A DNA stretch of 64,000 nt from Lycocorax pyrrhopterus obiensis (GCA_014706295.1 JACSVZ010000022.1:7272830-7336829); one strand, 5' to 3'. Numbered from the stretch's first letter, positions 38,301-51,888 are shown. Notes: generated by a model from the sequence alone, not told the origin. Made by a program: numbers and translations.

Positions 38301-39117
38301 TTAATGAAGCTGATAATAATGAATGTCTAGTCTATGTGCTCTGTAATTTAATACCTGTTTGGAGCTGTATCCAAACACGGAGCCACACTTCTGACCTTGG
38401 AGCTACTTTTTGTGCTGATATTGTTCCTTTCCTAAAGGTCCTTATCAGCCGTGATCCATTAGGTACAGCCAGCCTGGACATGAATGCTCACGGGCTGAGG
38501 GACTCTCAGGACGTGTTTCAGTGGCTTTCTTAGACACCTGAGTTACTCTGAGAGATATTTTCCCTTCTTTATTTTTCATTTTCTGGCTCTGTCCTCCTGG
38601 TCCCATGTGATGGAGACTCATTTTTGGTTTGGTTCTGGTGCACTGAATTTGACTGTGAACCCTTAAGCAAACACGAGACTGTTAGGAGGGCAAAGAGGTG
38701 GTGTTCGACTGAACCTAGTAAAGTTTAAGATTTAATTGGAAGGATATTGTTGGATTGTTGCAACATATTGCTTTTCTGTATTTCCATATGTGATCCTAGC
38801 TTGGGGTCATTTGAGAACAGTCCAACTGATGACTTCAGCAAGTGTCTTAAATAAATTAGGATCAGGCAGTGACGGAAGAATTCTGGTTGTGGTTGGTCTG
38901 TCTTTTGGAAACTAGAGCACATAAGCAGAAACCAACAACAAATTTTTTGTCATGAATCAATTGGGAAAGGAGAAAAACTTCCACATTGCAGCATCTCCTA
39001 CCTCAAAGTCAAGGATGTGAAATATCTCAGTTGGCCACCACATCATGAAGGACGATTTATTGCATCTGTTTAAAAACAACTCTGTGTTCTCTGGGGGCTC
39101 TGTCCTTCACTAGCAGA

Positions 39118-39172
39118 GTCTCGGACTCAATGATCTAACAGATCTTTTTCCATCTCTAACTTTTGTGGCTTG
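39118..39172 (+). mobile_element. CR1: CR1-type LINE 3' end remnant
   Basis: The words 'ggactcaatgatct', 'agatctttttcca' and 'tctaac' follow the order found at the 3' end of CR1 elements, where a 'GACTAGATGATC...GGTCCCTTCCAACC' block precedes the terminal repeats. The orientation is plus. Only about 55 bases are recognisable and the terminal ATTCTATGAT repeats are lost, so the copy is old. Confidence 0.55.
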
Positions 39173-42100
39173 CCATATGTAGAGATAAACATCTTTCTTT
39201 CCGATCAGCGTTGACGGACAAACTTTCAGGCATGGAAACATTATTGTGTGTGTGGGATAGGGGGAGGGGAGCTAAGGCCATTTGCTGAGTGTTATTGTCT
39301 CCAGGGCATGGGATTATTGGAAAATGATAAATAGCTGGGCAGGCAAAGGAAATATGAAAACCCTGTCATGGAACAGAGATGCCCAAGATTTCTGTTCATA
39401 TTGCAGTGACCAAAAGAAATTTACATTGGAAAAACCCTCTTGCCTTCAGGGCTGAATGTTATGAACCTTCAAAGTGATTCTTGAGAAGAAAAGGGGTTGG
39501 GAATGAAAGGAGTGGGAGGGATTGCCATGCTGTTTCTACGGAGCAGGGGTCACTGCAGAATAACATTCATCATCTTGTTGGTGCCGTTCTGAGAATGGGA
39601 ACAAGGTGGGAGAGATAAAAGCAAAGTTGAACTGCAGTCTGGCCTTTGTGGCTTGTTCTCCAGTCCCATGGGAGCTGAGAATGGTCTAAGTCCAAACTTT
39701 TTTCTTCTGGATTTCATTCAGGGATTGTTCAGAGGGCCTGCAGACTGGGTGCCTTTACTGTAATATCTTTGTTTTTCCCTCAACTTGCTTGGACTTCAAA
39801 GTTCCACTCAAATGTATTAGTCACAGGCATATGTATGATGGCCAAGTCCTCTGCTAGGGTAAGTCAGCATGGATCTGTGAGAGTTTATAGCACTTGAAGT
39901 TTGGGCCTAAGAACTAAGATCCTGGCCATGATTTGTGCCTCAAGAAAGTAAGGACAGAGATCAGTCCATCGTTGACATATAATTATTTCCACTTGGGTTT
40001 ATATCCCATTCTGTAATGTCACCAGATTTATTCTTGTTATTTCAATTCCTCCCCCCACCTCACCCCCCCCATCCAAATCGAAACCCCCTGAAAAAAAATG
40101 AAACACCTGCTCCTGGGGAGGCTGAAGTGTTAATGAGGGTGAGCTGAAACAGTCCCTGCTTCCTCTGGAACCAAGGAAGTGGCCAAGCTGGCCATGGGAG
40201 ATGATTCTCTCTGTTCCTTATCCATGCTGTGGGGCAAAAGGTGTAAGTCATGGGTGCTTGGTGTGCATAATGAACAGCAGAGGAACTTGAAAAATGTGGC
40301 GTTTTTCTATGACACTTGATTTAAAATTTAAATATAACTTATTTCATTGGCAGGCTTTCTTTGCAATTGGAAAACAGGAAGCCCTATCTTTGGTTCAGTT
40401 ATTGGAAAAAGTAATTGAATTTCAACTGGAGGCCGAATTTTCAGAGTGACAGAGAACCCTTTCATCACATGTTATGTTTCCAAATGTGGAGAAAAAAGGC
40501 ATCACATTTTGACATCTCCTCTACCTTCACTGCCCTTAAAGCTGCCATGATTTGCATTGCATTTTGCATGGCGGGGTGATGGAAACTGCATCAGACCCAG
40601 AAGCACAATCCAGCTGCTGTATTTAAATGCTATGTTTGCTTTTTAATGTATATTTAGGCACAGTAGCCATCCAAGGCATTGATTTAACACTCCTGAGGCT
40701 CTTTGGCTGGGCTGGCACTGCTTTGTGGCACTCACCAGCTTTTTGTTCTTGGTGAAACTCTCATTGAAATTATCTCATTTGGCAGGTCTGTCAGGGAGAG
40801 AAGGACACCTTCTTGTATCTCATAATCCCTGTTTAGCTGTTTGATGTTGCTTTTCACCCAAGTGATGTGATACTTTGGTGTCTCAGGATGACTGACAGCT
40901 GTCATGAAGTGGAGATGTTCGCTTGAGAAAGGTTCAGCACTTCACTTTAGGGCTTCTTTGCAAGTCCCTATTGCAATGGTGGAGGGATGGATTATGACTG
41001 CAGAGCTTGAGGACCAGGGGCTGCACTTGGTTGTGCTGGGTGATCTCAAGAGCTGGTTTGAACTTCAGTGCACTCCAAGGCCCTGTGTGTTGCATTCCCA
41101 TCTTCTCTCTAGAGATCCACACTGTCTTTAAATCACATTTAGTGCCAGTGCTGTCCTATGGAAATCCCTGACCGTAATATCCACCCAGTGCTGCTTTTGT
41201 AGCAACACCCCAAAGGCTGATATGAGAGAAATTTTGCTGCACCAGGCACATAAATGCACAGTGGTCCCCAAGGAGGGGGATCCATGTGCATTTGGGTGTG
41301 CTGAAAGCACAGGGAGACTTTGGCCGTTCAAAGAGCTGTGTAGGTGGCTCCAGAACTGGCACACAGGAATAATGAGTCAAGGTGTGTCTCTGGGCAGTGA
41401 ACTGGATTCAGGCCCTGAGGCAGGTCAGACACAACAATGTTGACCCATCCATTGCATCAAGAAAACCTTGTTCCAAGAGTTGCCGAAGTATATTATGAGC
41501 TGTGGACAGGGCTTTGATGTCTCTCAAACAATTATTAGATGTGATTCAGAATGGGAAGAAGCAGCAGGGCCGATAGCCATTGCTGCCTATACTTGATAGC
41601 CAGGCTATTACTCCAAAATCACAGTGGATGCTGCGTGGTTGTTTGAAGATGTTTTTTCATTCCCCACATATAGCTTGCACTTGAATGGGGAAATGCCGTG
41701 CTCCCAGCAGTGTCTCTGCTGGGCACCCCCAGAGCCATGGGGGTTAGTGTCACCAGCCCAGGCCACTGGTTCATCCTGCCCAGTGTCCCATTCCAGCCAG
41801 TGGCCAGAACCAGATGCTACTTCAGCAGGAAGTTTATATATTCTTGGAAAGGACGGCTATCAGATAACTTGGTGTTCAGAGAGACTTCTTTCTCTTCAAC
41901 GCAAACCGGCTTCTGCCTCGCAGCTCTACAGCCTAATGCTGGGATTTGGATGTAATACAAAGCAGTTTTTCTGGGATCTGTGGAGAATCTAGTTTAAACC
42001 TGCTCAGACAGAGCCTTAAAGGGGACTGGGGACCTGTGGATTTTGCACTGTGGCACAGAGGACCCTTCTCTTGGGACCGTTTCCTTTTTTCAACACTTCT

Positions 42101-43860
42101 CAACCAATGTTTTCCATTTGACAACAGACCTTTGCACTGGCCACATATTTAAACCGAATAAACAAACAAAACCCACAGTTTCTTCTTTCTCTATAATTTT
42201 TGACCTGAGATGACACAAGCTGTGACTGGATCAGGTTACTCTGCTCACTGCTGCACGTAAGGCCAGAGTTTTCCTGGAGACACTGTTTAGCTGCCAGCAG
42301 GATAAGCCCACTCCATCATGCTTGCTGCAGGCTCTGGCAGGCTGGCATCCCGTGGGATGCATCGTGCTGGCCCCTGGCAGTGCAGCAGCACAGGGCACCT
42401 CTGGATTGCTGAGCGTGGCGTTCATTCTGCTGCTGGCGGCTTTGCAGGACATGCTTTTTGCTGTTTGCCCCCGCGCTCTGCTCGTGCTTTCAGGACAGCC
42501 TTCTGAGTAACTCTGGATCCCCAGACGCTGTTCCTGGTCTCCTGCTAGAGCAAATCCCAGAGGTCTGGTGCAAACAGCAGCAGAAACGACAGAGGCTGGA
42601 CCAGTCGGGTCACAGTCGAACAGCTGCCAACTCATCTGCTTCTGATGTTGCATAAAAACACGTCTCACTTTGCATATGACCAGAATAATTTACGATGTTT
42701 TCCCTACCTTTGTTTCCCCCCCTTGCCCATAATCCTTTAATACATTTACCCCCAGCTGAACTGTCTCTAAGCCCCTGGATCCCGGCTGTCCCGGGACACG
42801 GAGGCACGCAAGCATTTTCGTATCAGATTGAAAACTCACTGACCACAAAAACTTGGAAACTCTTCTTCTTGGTTGTCTCTTCTCTTTTAGACTGTGCAGA
42901 AACTTTATCAGTGTTTCAGTTATTAATAGATTGTTTTGCTTTTCTCAATATTTAAGGCCTTGTGTGACCCTACTAATAATTTACAAGAATTTTTGTGTGT
43001 CTGTGTTTTAATTCCACTGGCTTCTGTGTCAGCTGATGAGCTTTGATTGGTTGGGTTTACCTAATATATAACCAAACAGAGACAGCAACCCAATGTGGTT
43101 TACTCAGATATGAAGTTTCTTTCTAGGCATATGATTCATCGTCTGTGAGAGAGACTGCAGCTGGACAGCAGAAATTTTGCAGGAGTAGAGACAAAGACAG
43201 CTCTCTTTTCTTGTAGTCTCCTCAATGCATCTTCATATCTTTCAGCCTTTTCAGAAGTTTTCAGAATATTAATAATAGCAGCTTGACAGGATCACAAAAG
43301 AAAAACTGTGAAAACTCTAGAACGTTTGGGAAAAAACAAGAAAAATTCATGTTGGCCGTGAGTTGGCTGAAGAGTCTTTTCTCAAGATGTCTCATAACTT
43401 GCATGTAAAATTGTCTATAAGCCTACATTTGATAATTATAAGCAGTGGCCAGCCTTTTAATAGTTATAATGTGAACCAGGCAGCAGTAACTGATGAAATA
43501 CACACATGCATTCAATTCCGTGCCTAAAAATGTAGGAGAAAATACAGACTTTTGCAACTCCTATTTTTCTAAGGGAAATCCAAGTGCTTGCTGTCAGTTT
43601 GCCTTAGGAAGCCTGACTTTGGGTAGGGAACTGGGATCTTTTGCCATGAAACTACATATCAGTCCAGCAGCAGTTCTGAATTAAAATCCCAGTTCTCAGA
43701 TCCAGTGATAATACAACGTTGCATGTGGAAAAAGAACAATTCTTTAGGAGCTAGAGGGATTATTTTAAAGAAGTATGTGTGTGGGTGTGCACACACAAAA
43801 CACATGCATATAGACAGTGTAGAAAAATATTATGAGGCTTTCAGCAATTTTTTTTTAAGC

Positions 43861-44115
43861 TGGAAATGAGACGTAACTTAAATAGTAAGGATAATTAACT
43901 ATAGGAGCAGTTTACCAAGGGAAGTGATAAATCCATCAGCACTTGGATTCTAACTTGAGATTAGGTTTTTTAGAGAAAGCCTGTGGGTCAGCCTCAAGGT
44001 GCTGCCCAAAATCATATTTACTTATGCAGAAGGGAAGCACAGTCTTCCTCCACCAGAGGTGGGATTCTTTAACCCAGGTTATGCTGATGGTTGCAGGAGG
44101 TGTTCATAGTGCTCC
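43861..44115 (+). mobile_element. CR1: Ancient CR1/L3-type LINE fragment
   Basis: The block 'ggataattaactataggagcagtttaccaaggg' resembles a well-known part of the CR1/L3 3' region, where a GGAACAATTTACCAAGGGA-like word is typical. It is followed by words corresponding to 'gtggattctccatcacttgg' and then, about 130 bases on, by 'ggttatgc...gcaggaggt', matching the later 'TTATGCAGGAGGTCAGACTAGATGATC' region. Orientation is plus. The match is patchy, so this is an old insertion, older than the copies at 5.4 and 51.9 kb. Confidence 0.7.
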
Positions 44116-44175
44116 TCTGTTCTGATTTTTCTCCCACCTCCTATTTTAAAGAGCTTGTTTTGTTAGCAAAATGGG

Positions 44176-44190
44176 AAAAAAAAAAAAAAA
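44176..44190. repeat. Poly-A run (15 A)
   Basis: A homopolymer of 15 A lies just downstream of the CR1-like fragment that ends near 44,115. CR1 elements do not normally end in poly-A, so the two are probably unrelated. Confidence 0.85.
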
Positions 44191-45561
44191 GAAATACTGA
44201 TTTATGTGTACATTCTGTGCTGGCACCTACATGTTTTGCCTTTGGACCTGCCACTGCAGTTTTGTATATTGATGTCTGACTGAGAAAAACTTGATGTTCA
44301 GAGGACAGGAAAAGCCTGCAGTGGAGAGAATTTAGGGGATTTAACTGTGTCAGTAAATCTGGAACAAGAGGGTTCCTCCAGTGATTATTTGGTGAAATCC
44401 AGCCAACTTTAGTTTCTACTGATACCCATCTCATTACTGGTCACTAAATTAGCTCATTTTTCTGGCGGTCCAGCTACAATATTTAACTTTAGATTTGTAT
44501 GACTGTGAATGCAAGGGCTTGACTACACCTGATGTAAAGAGCTTTTCGTTGTGTTTTATTTCCTCACAGTGACCTTTCAGTCGGGGCTGTTGTTCACCAT
44601 TTCTGACATCACCTTATAAGCCCCAGTCAACATCCTGCACAGTCTTCTGTGTCCCAGTTGTAGTAAACACAGACTTAGAAGTTTCCTGTCAAATTTCAGC
44701 TCTTCTTGCAAAAATTTAGTACTACACCTGACCTTTCATATTGGGCTGCAAAACTCAGTATCTGCTAAAGTGTATTTGGTAGCACTGGAGTGATGGTGAG
44801 GAACCATCCTAAAGATGTTTGAGCTTCCCTAGGCAAGGCTGGGGATGTAAATTCAGTTCTGGAGTTCATGGTTTTGGTAAAAATACTTCAGCCCGGTGGC
44901 ATCTCTGTACCTCCATCTGTGAGCCTGAATTTGGGGATCTCTGGTGAAATGGACCCTGGGCCTCTTTTACTGCTAAGGACAGTTTGGGATGTGGCCATTT
45001 TTGGTCTGGAGAGGGTAGAAAGGGGCTTCACTTCCCTCCCCAACCTCCCTTTTCTTTGATCCTACCATACCACAGGCTCAGGGTGATTTCAAAGGATGGG
45101 TCAGGAACGTAAGACACTCATATCTAAGGTAGAAATACGTTGTCTGCTTTCTGATTTCTTAGGAAGCTCTCTTTCACCACTGTGAAAAGTCTAAAAATAG
45201 TCCTTGTCGTCTTCTTGCTGAAGATTCCTTCCTCCCCATTTTGTTGTTAGGATAAGAACAGAGATTAGCTTGGTTTCTTACTCCCATTTTAATGTAAAAT
45301 AATGTTAATAAGTAATTGTGCCAATTAAAACTTTCTGGAATGCTTTTGCTGACAAATGCTATTGTATCACGATGGAGTCAATTTTGAGAAATTAGGTTCT
45401 CTAAATCTCAAATTTGGTGAGATGGTGATTTTATAGCAAAGCATTCAGTCTCTAGAAATATAAGACACAAGACTTACTACAGTGAAATCCAGCCTGAAAG
45501 ATGAAGAACTTTTTTTTTTCAGTGAGAGACACGTATATAAGAAAGAAGGAAGTTTTCTCAC

Positions 45562-45691
45562 CTGATAGCAGCATTTATTGCATCTCCACGGTTTAGAATA
45601 ACTATAATCACATGGTTAGTCTGAGGAGAAGCTGTACTTTTTCTCAAAGTAAATGCCTCAAAGATAATTTTAAAACTGGATTTTTCATTCC
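45562..45691 (-). CDS. Candidate internal coding exon (130 bp) of an unidentified minus-strand gene
   Basis: On the minus strand the segment is bounded by a strong acceptor (GCCTTTTTTTGTGCATCTTCAG) and a good donor (CTATCAG followed by GTGAGAAA). Of the three frames only one is open across all 130 bases. It gives 42 full codons with a phase-1 start and a phase-2 end. These phases fit the donor of the candidate exon at 59,928 (phase 1) and the acceptor of the candidate exon at 23,941 (phase 2). The encoded piece includes KIIFEAFTLRK and NHVIIVILNRGDAINAAI. I do not recognise the family. The frame and both sites are seen directly; that it is expressed is inference. Confidence 0.42.
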
Positions 45692-48600
45692 CTGAAGATG
45701 CACAAAAAAAGGCATTTCCGTGTATTATCATCTGTATGTTCACTTTCATATTCACTGACCCTTTCTGAGATGAGTTCTGAGATCTCCAGAGAAGTCACAG
45801 TTTTAAGCACCTTGGTCTTTGGTTGTTCAAACTCAGGTTTTGAAGTGATCTGATTTCCAGGGAGCAGGAACATGTGGCTTCTGAGACAAATTCCTTCAAG
45901 ATGTCTCAAGTCAGGCTCCCAAAATGGCTTAATTTTGAAAAAAGAAAGCCCTGTTTATTTGACAGTGGCATGTCTTTAGCACATTTTACTTGAGGTAAAA
46001 GCATTGATTTTGTGGAGATAGAGGATGGTTTTGGCTTGGGAAGGGGAAGGCATACAGAATAATTTTGCTGGTTTCAGTATTTCATGTTGAGGAACTTGGT
46101 CTTTTTTTGTTGTTTTCTTTTAATGTGCTTTCAGCTTTGCAAATGATCAGGGAAAGCCTGGTTTTTGGCTGCCAGGGAGGATGAATTAATAAATACTTGA
46201 GATGTGGGATTGCATTGCCTCCTGTAAAAGACAACAGGACTAATGTTGGTGGTCTCGAGTCACTCTTTCCCAGGTTCAGTGTCCCCTCCAGTACCCTGAC
46301 ACTTCTGCTTAATCCAGCTCTGTTCCTTTGCCTGGATTGCTCCTCTGTTTGGGCCAAGCATATTCCTTAAGCCTGATCATTTATTTCAAGGCTGTAATTA
46401 AGGTCTTGTATATGTTCAAACGGATCACAGGCAACAAGCGCAAGAGATGACATCCATCATAATTTCCGCAACCTAAAGATATTTTTTTTTGGTTATACCA
46501 TAAATTCTTTCTCTTGTTATTCTGTGACTTGGCAGAAATATCCTTTCAAAAGTAGGCCACCGTGTCCTTTCCTACATTCATTACAAGTGGGCTGCTAGGA
46601 AAGCCCCAGACTGGCAAGGCCTCTATTTTTGGTTTCCTTTCGCAGTATGAGGACAAAGTTTCCTTCAGATACAGCTCTATCCAGGGAACTCGTCCCATGG
46701 ACTAGAGCATGTAATTTGAGTGAAAAAGAGAGGAGAAAAAGATCAGCTGCGATCTCCAGTGCCTCGTCACTGTGTGCATATCTGCAGGTCCGTGAAGTAT
46801 CGCAGGCGCCAGGAGCAACCACTCTGCAGTTAAGGTTGCAAAACATCTTCCATTATGACACTGTTTTCAGTGCTTTAGGGCCTTTGGAAAAAACTACCTA
46901 TCAGGCTGGAATTTTCGTTTCTTGGTGACTGTCAAAAATTATGGTTTCTCCAAAATGTTGGGCAAAGCTGATCCAGCAATTTCTTTTGCATTATGTGAGA
47001 GTAAAAAAACTTCTTAAAACCCAGGCTGTAGTAGGAAAAAAACCACACACGCACAATCCAATGCTTTCCAAGTGGCAAAATAAACATTTCTAACAACTAC
47101 AAGGAATTTAAGCCTGGACTCCGGATCTCTGCACAGCTCAAGTTCTTATTGGGCAGTGCAACATTTACATCTGGAAAAAAGGCTGGGTTTTTCTCTAATT
47201 TCTTATAAGAAATGAATATTTTGATGGGATCTGTATTGAAGTTATGCCCCATTTATGCCTTTAATGATACCTCATTGTGCAGTTTGTGCTACTTAGGGGA
47301 TTACTTCTTCCAAGTTGATGGTGGAAGATATTTCATAAGGAGTTGCTAATCACAGACCTGCCTTTCCAATATTAACTTTGTAACATTTTGCATCATGTTC
47401 TTGTTATGAAGCTTTACTTTTGAAAGGGAAAAGTATTTCTTTTGTGATATATGTATCGTAACAGAAGCAGATTTTGCACTCTTAATCCAGTTTTGCAGGA
47501 TGCTGTCTCCAAACTCACAGTTGCATCAGCAAAGTGAATTTTATGGGCCTGTGACCATGTAGAAGTCTAGGAGAGAGGGCAGAAATCTTCGAGAGCTGCT
47601 TCTGCTCCAGAAGATTTCGATAAACATTAGAAGTTCTTTAGTGGTGTAAATTCTGGAGAAGCTGTTAGTAACAAATAGGAACAAACTGTATTTTCTAAGT
47701 GTGGATGGTCTTAAAAATAGGTTTATTTCTTGAAATCAGGATGGAAGAAAGGGAGTTAACTAAATATTATCTAATATAATATATGTTATTTTAATCTATA
47801 TTTTAGTATCATTTTGAAGCCCTGGTGTAGTGTAACATTCCTGCAGGTGTGGCAGGCATGACACAAGCTACAGACCAGCAACTTTTAGAGTGGCAGCAGG
47901 AGGCCAGGGCTCTATGAAATAAAAATTCAGCTTGGAAATCTAGAGAGAACAATACCTGAAGATCCAGGATCCCAGAAGATTGTCAATGCTCACTTTTTAT
48001 TCAGATCTTGTGTGTCTCTGCTGGAACTGAGCGGAATTGAACAATTTGTTAAGACTAAAACAAAATCACCCCTTGCTCTGGCAAAGGGTTGAGTTTGTGA
48101 GTAAGGTTTTGGAAATATGATTACAAAAGAAAAAAAACAAACATAAAGTTTGTGAGGAGCAGACTGAAAATGCCTGGTGTTAGCTCTGATCCCTGCTGGA
48201 GCTCCAGGAATCCCTGGGGTGCTCTGAGCTGCTTCAGCAGAGGGGCTGTTTAGGAGCTGTGTCTCAGACATGCACACAAGGGAGCATGTACCCTGATGTG
48301 ATCTCCTCTCGTGGCTCCAGTGGGTGCAAATCAGTCTAGAGAACACTGTGGTGACTCTCCTTTTCCCCCTACTCTCCCTAATTATTTTTTGTGGAGTTTA
48401 GGGCTAAGCAGAACTGCTCATACGCTCTCTGTTGCATAAATGCAAATACAGCCCTGGTTACGTGTGGCAGGAGCCACAATGCACATCAACTCCATACCCT
48501 GATACCTCGCATCCAGCTCCCTCTGCTTCCTGGTGGATCACTGAATGTCTGTCTTTGCCTTCTTCCCAGGCAGGGTGGCTTATGTTGAGGCATTTTCATG

Positions 48601-49419
48601 GCTTTGTTACAATTCAAATGCTTTTATATTAGTGAGAGATAGTATTATGTAGCACCTTTGGTAATGTCTGAATTTGAGGTAATAGCTGGGTTTCCATAAA
48701 GACCACGTGTAATGCAGTGACCTGGAAGGTGGATTTGGCTCTTGAATGCTCTTGTTTTCCTCACTTTGTTGGTGTAGTAACTGGAGCCCCAAGTGTAGTG
48801 GCTTCACCTACTCTAGAATGAACAGTTCTCTCCTGATCCCAAGAAGTGAATCTTTTCCTAGTTCCAGAACAAAACAAAGGGAAAACAGGAAGAACAAGCA
48901 GTTTGGCCAGCAAACAAGGAAACTGAACAGATTGTGGGCAAGCTCAGCAGAATGCTTGTGGACAGGGCCAGTCTGAACATTGCAGGTGCTCATGAGTAGG
49001 GGTGACCTGGGAAAAATGAACTCAGAAAGTTGCCAGTGAAAGAGAAAGCAGACCTCTGTTCTGAAAAGAACTGGTGCTTTGTAAGATGTCTCCTCAAAGG
49101 CATCGGTGGGAGTGTTTTTATAACCTCTGGGGGCAGAGAGGGAATGAAAGAAGCTGCTCACCTGTTGGGTTACTTTAAAGCACGTGGCTTGATCTCCTGC
49201 TGTCTGTGCACAGGGTGGGGAGAACTCGACAGCTTCCAGCTTCTCCGGGTAATCAGTCTTGGGATGCTGTGCCTGCATTACAGCCTTGTCACTCAAGTTG
49301 CACTGCCTGTGCCAGACGACAGGTCTCTAAGGTGCCTAAATTTACTTACAGTTACCTGCTGAAGAAGTAAATTTGATCCCATTTGAGAGAGAGAAGCTCT
49401 TGGGAGAGGAGCTGTCCCT

Positions 49420-49860
49420 AACCGGGATCCACCAGGCACTCACCGCGCACTGCCACGTAACCCAAGCAGCGGTGACCCCGGTGTGCCGCGGGATAAAGAT
49501 CATCACTTTCTACCACACTGCATAAACAGCACTGGGGGCTAATCAGAACGACCCTGCATTCGTTCTGAGTGAGGGTGTGCGCCTGAAAATGGCTTTTCAC
49601 AGGTCTACAAATGCAGAGTGTGCGGGGGAGCGGGGAGGGTGATCCCATCCTTTTTCCCTGAGTGTTTCTCCTCCCGTGCCTCGCTGCTTCACCACGACCC
49701 TGGAGGAGCTGGCCATGGGACAGGGCTCCCTCCGCACGTCAGGGACATTCCGTGGTGAGCCCGGATGCCTCTGGGGTTACTCAGCCAGGGCTGTCCCCGG
49801 CAGGATGGCGACTCTGCTTTCAGCAGGAGGGCAGACAGAGAGGTGTCCCGAGCAGCTGAA
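49420..49860. promoter_or_regulatory. CpG-enriched stretch, possible regulatory element
   Basis: I count about 22 CpG dinucleotides in roughly 440 bases, clearly more than in neighbouring DNA, with GC-rich words such as CACCGCGCACTGCC and GTGTGCCGCGGG. No TATA box, first exon or known promoter motif set is evident. It may be a weak CpG island, an exapted regulatory element or an old GC-rich insertion. Confidence 0.25.
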
Positions 49861-51888
49861 AGGAGATCATTGACAAGTGACCCACCAGCAGTTCCCTCCA
49901 CACAATCTGCCTCTAAAACACTGGGCAAACAGCAGGGCAGGGATTTGGATGGGCTCTGGCTTATATAAATTAATACAGGTTGTGAGCAGAGCCAGCTTGT
50001 TTGTAGAGAAGCAGGAGCCAACCCGCAGAAGAGCTGCTTTTGAATTTTGGACACTGAACAAAGTTTTAATCTCCAGTAGGGCTCATGTTTTTTTCTTTTC
50101 CCAGCCCTCCTCTAAACACTTTCCTTTATTTATTTATTTTTCTTTTCATTTGCTTCTGTCTCCTTTTACATTCTTAGATCTCTAATAGCTCAAACATGAC
50201 TGGGCTTCGGTCCAGACTCCTGGCATGCAATGCCAGCCTTTGCTGGTCTTGAGCTGACTACAGCAGGCCATGGCTGCTCCTCTGAACAGCCAATAATGAG
50301 GAGAATCCAGGCTTTTCCAAACCAGAGGGTGAAATATCGTCATACAGGAGCTGTGCACATAAGAGGCCAGTTTGGGTTTAAAAATAACAACAGAAAACTA
50401 GTGGTGATTGGGTTTTTTCATTAAGAAATAGTCTGAAAACTTATTCTGTATGAATAAGTATGTTAATAAAACAGGTTTTAGTAAAAAAAAAAGAGAAAAT
50501 TAGTTGTGATTAACAGTGATTTCTAAGCAATTTTGCTAAAAAAAGCCTAATCAAAAATCTTTGCATTCAACAGTGTTTTGACTGGAGATGTGCTGTCTGT
50601 GGTGTATAGTGTGACTGAGAGCTTGCAGTCCAATCTGTAAAAAAAAAAAATTGAGGTTTTGGATAGAGATGCAGGCATAGGAAAGGAACAACAATTGCCA
50701 TTATCTTGCTTGAAAAACAGGTGGGCAAATTAATTAACTGGTCTAGTATCGTCTAGGAGGCCTGTAGCAAACTGAAAATAGAAAACAAAAATTACAATTC
50801 CCAGTGAAGTTCTTCAGCCCTTAAACCATCCTCCTTTTCTCTCCCATTCCTTCTGTATCCCTCATTAGTGTAGTTCCAGGAGTCTTGCTACAATGCCCGG
50901 AGAAATATGACTAATGCGTCATGGGTTTATTAATTTTGTCCTGAGTTTAAAGGCTCCGTGTCTGGCTGAATTCCCTACTGTCCAGAAAGCTTCTTTGGAG
51001 GCTTTTTACTTCTTTTCTTGATTCTAAATGTTTGTGTCACTCTGTACTTATGTTTGAGAAGGGAGGTGGAAGGGTGCTGAAGCAGAACTGAAGGCAGTAA
51101 GGATTGTGGTGGTCCCCAGGTCCTGGTGGTATTTGCTATGCATTGCAGCCTTCATTTCAAATATTTAGATTTTTTCAAAGGCATTGAGCACCTTTGAGGT
51201 GAGGACAGAAATGGAGATTGATTAGATCTCCTACTGAAAGTCACTGAAGATACAGGGACACATTTGACATGCTGGCAATGCTCTGTGTTACTGCTGAGAG
51301 ACCCTGTAAAATTCTGCTGCAGATCTGAGGAAGGAGACTTCACTACTCTGGAGTTCCTGCCGGTATCAGTGTTACAGCTCAGGTTTAGAAACTCTCACTT
51401 TCTAATCTACTACAACACCGATTCAACGAATCACTGGTACTTGAGGTTCAAAGAAGTGCTCTGCCTTTTTTCTTATTTTCTTTCTCCTTTTTTTTACCCT
51501 CTGCCAGCATTAATCTTGCCTGAGCTTTGCATGACACGGCTTTGCGCTCATAAAAAGTTGTGCTTCCATTTTTGCCTCTCTGGTCTGCTTTGAGAAATAA
51601 CAGGAGCAAGGTTTGTGACTCCGAGGGGTGGGTGTATATATAGGGTGGGACAAGGAGTTGCATGTCTTAGTAAGGAAATTGCAGGTGTAAAATGGCATCC
51701 ACAAAAATGTTGGCTACATATGAAAATAAGTTTTAATGGTTTAGTGGGCATTAAGCTTTAATGGGTTTAGTTTAGTCACCTTAAAACTGTGTGCGTTTGT
51801 CCAGTAAAATGGAACATTTTGGTGACCCTCTCTGAAAGTTCATCTTTTGCTTTCATTTCCTCAAGCATTGCCAGGGGTTCCTTTCAGT

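Larger units (their letters stand above)
24034..45561. other. Putative long intron of the minus-strand gene, otherwise non-coding
   Basis: About 21.5 kb between two candidate exons. It contains homopolymer runs, a 5S rRNA-derived repeat and two plus-strand CR1 remnants, listed separately. Long chance frames occur (for example near 32.97-33.41 kb and 42.23-42.67 kb, minus strand) but lack coding character. A plus-strand open stretch near 26.54-26.72 kb is mentioned in the findings. Confidence 0.45.

Noticed and set aside
42231..42668. 145-codon minus-strand frame with competing plus-strand frames
   Set aside because: Locally higher GC reduces stops in all frames. Several overlapping frames on both strands are open, which points to composition, not coding.
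48808..49296. Longest reading frame in the window, 162 codons on the minus strand
   Set aside because: It has no coding-type codon bias, no recognisable domain and no fitting splice phases. Frames of this length are expected by chance in 64 kb read on six frames.
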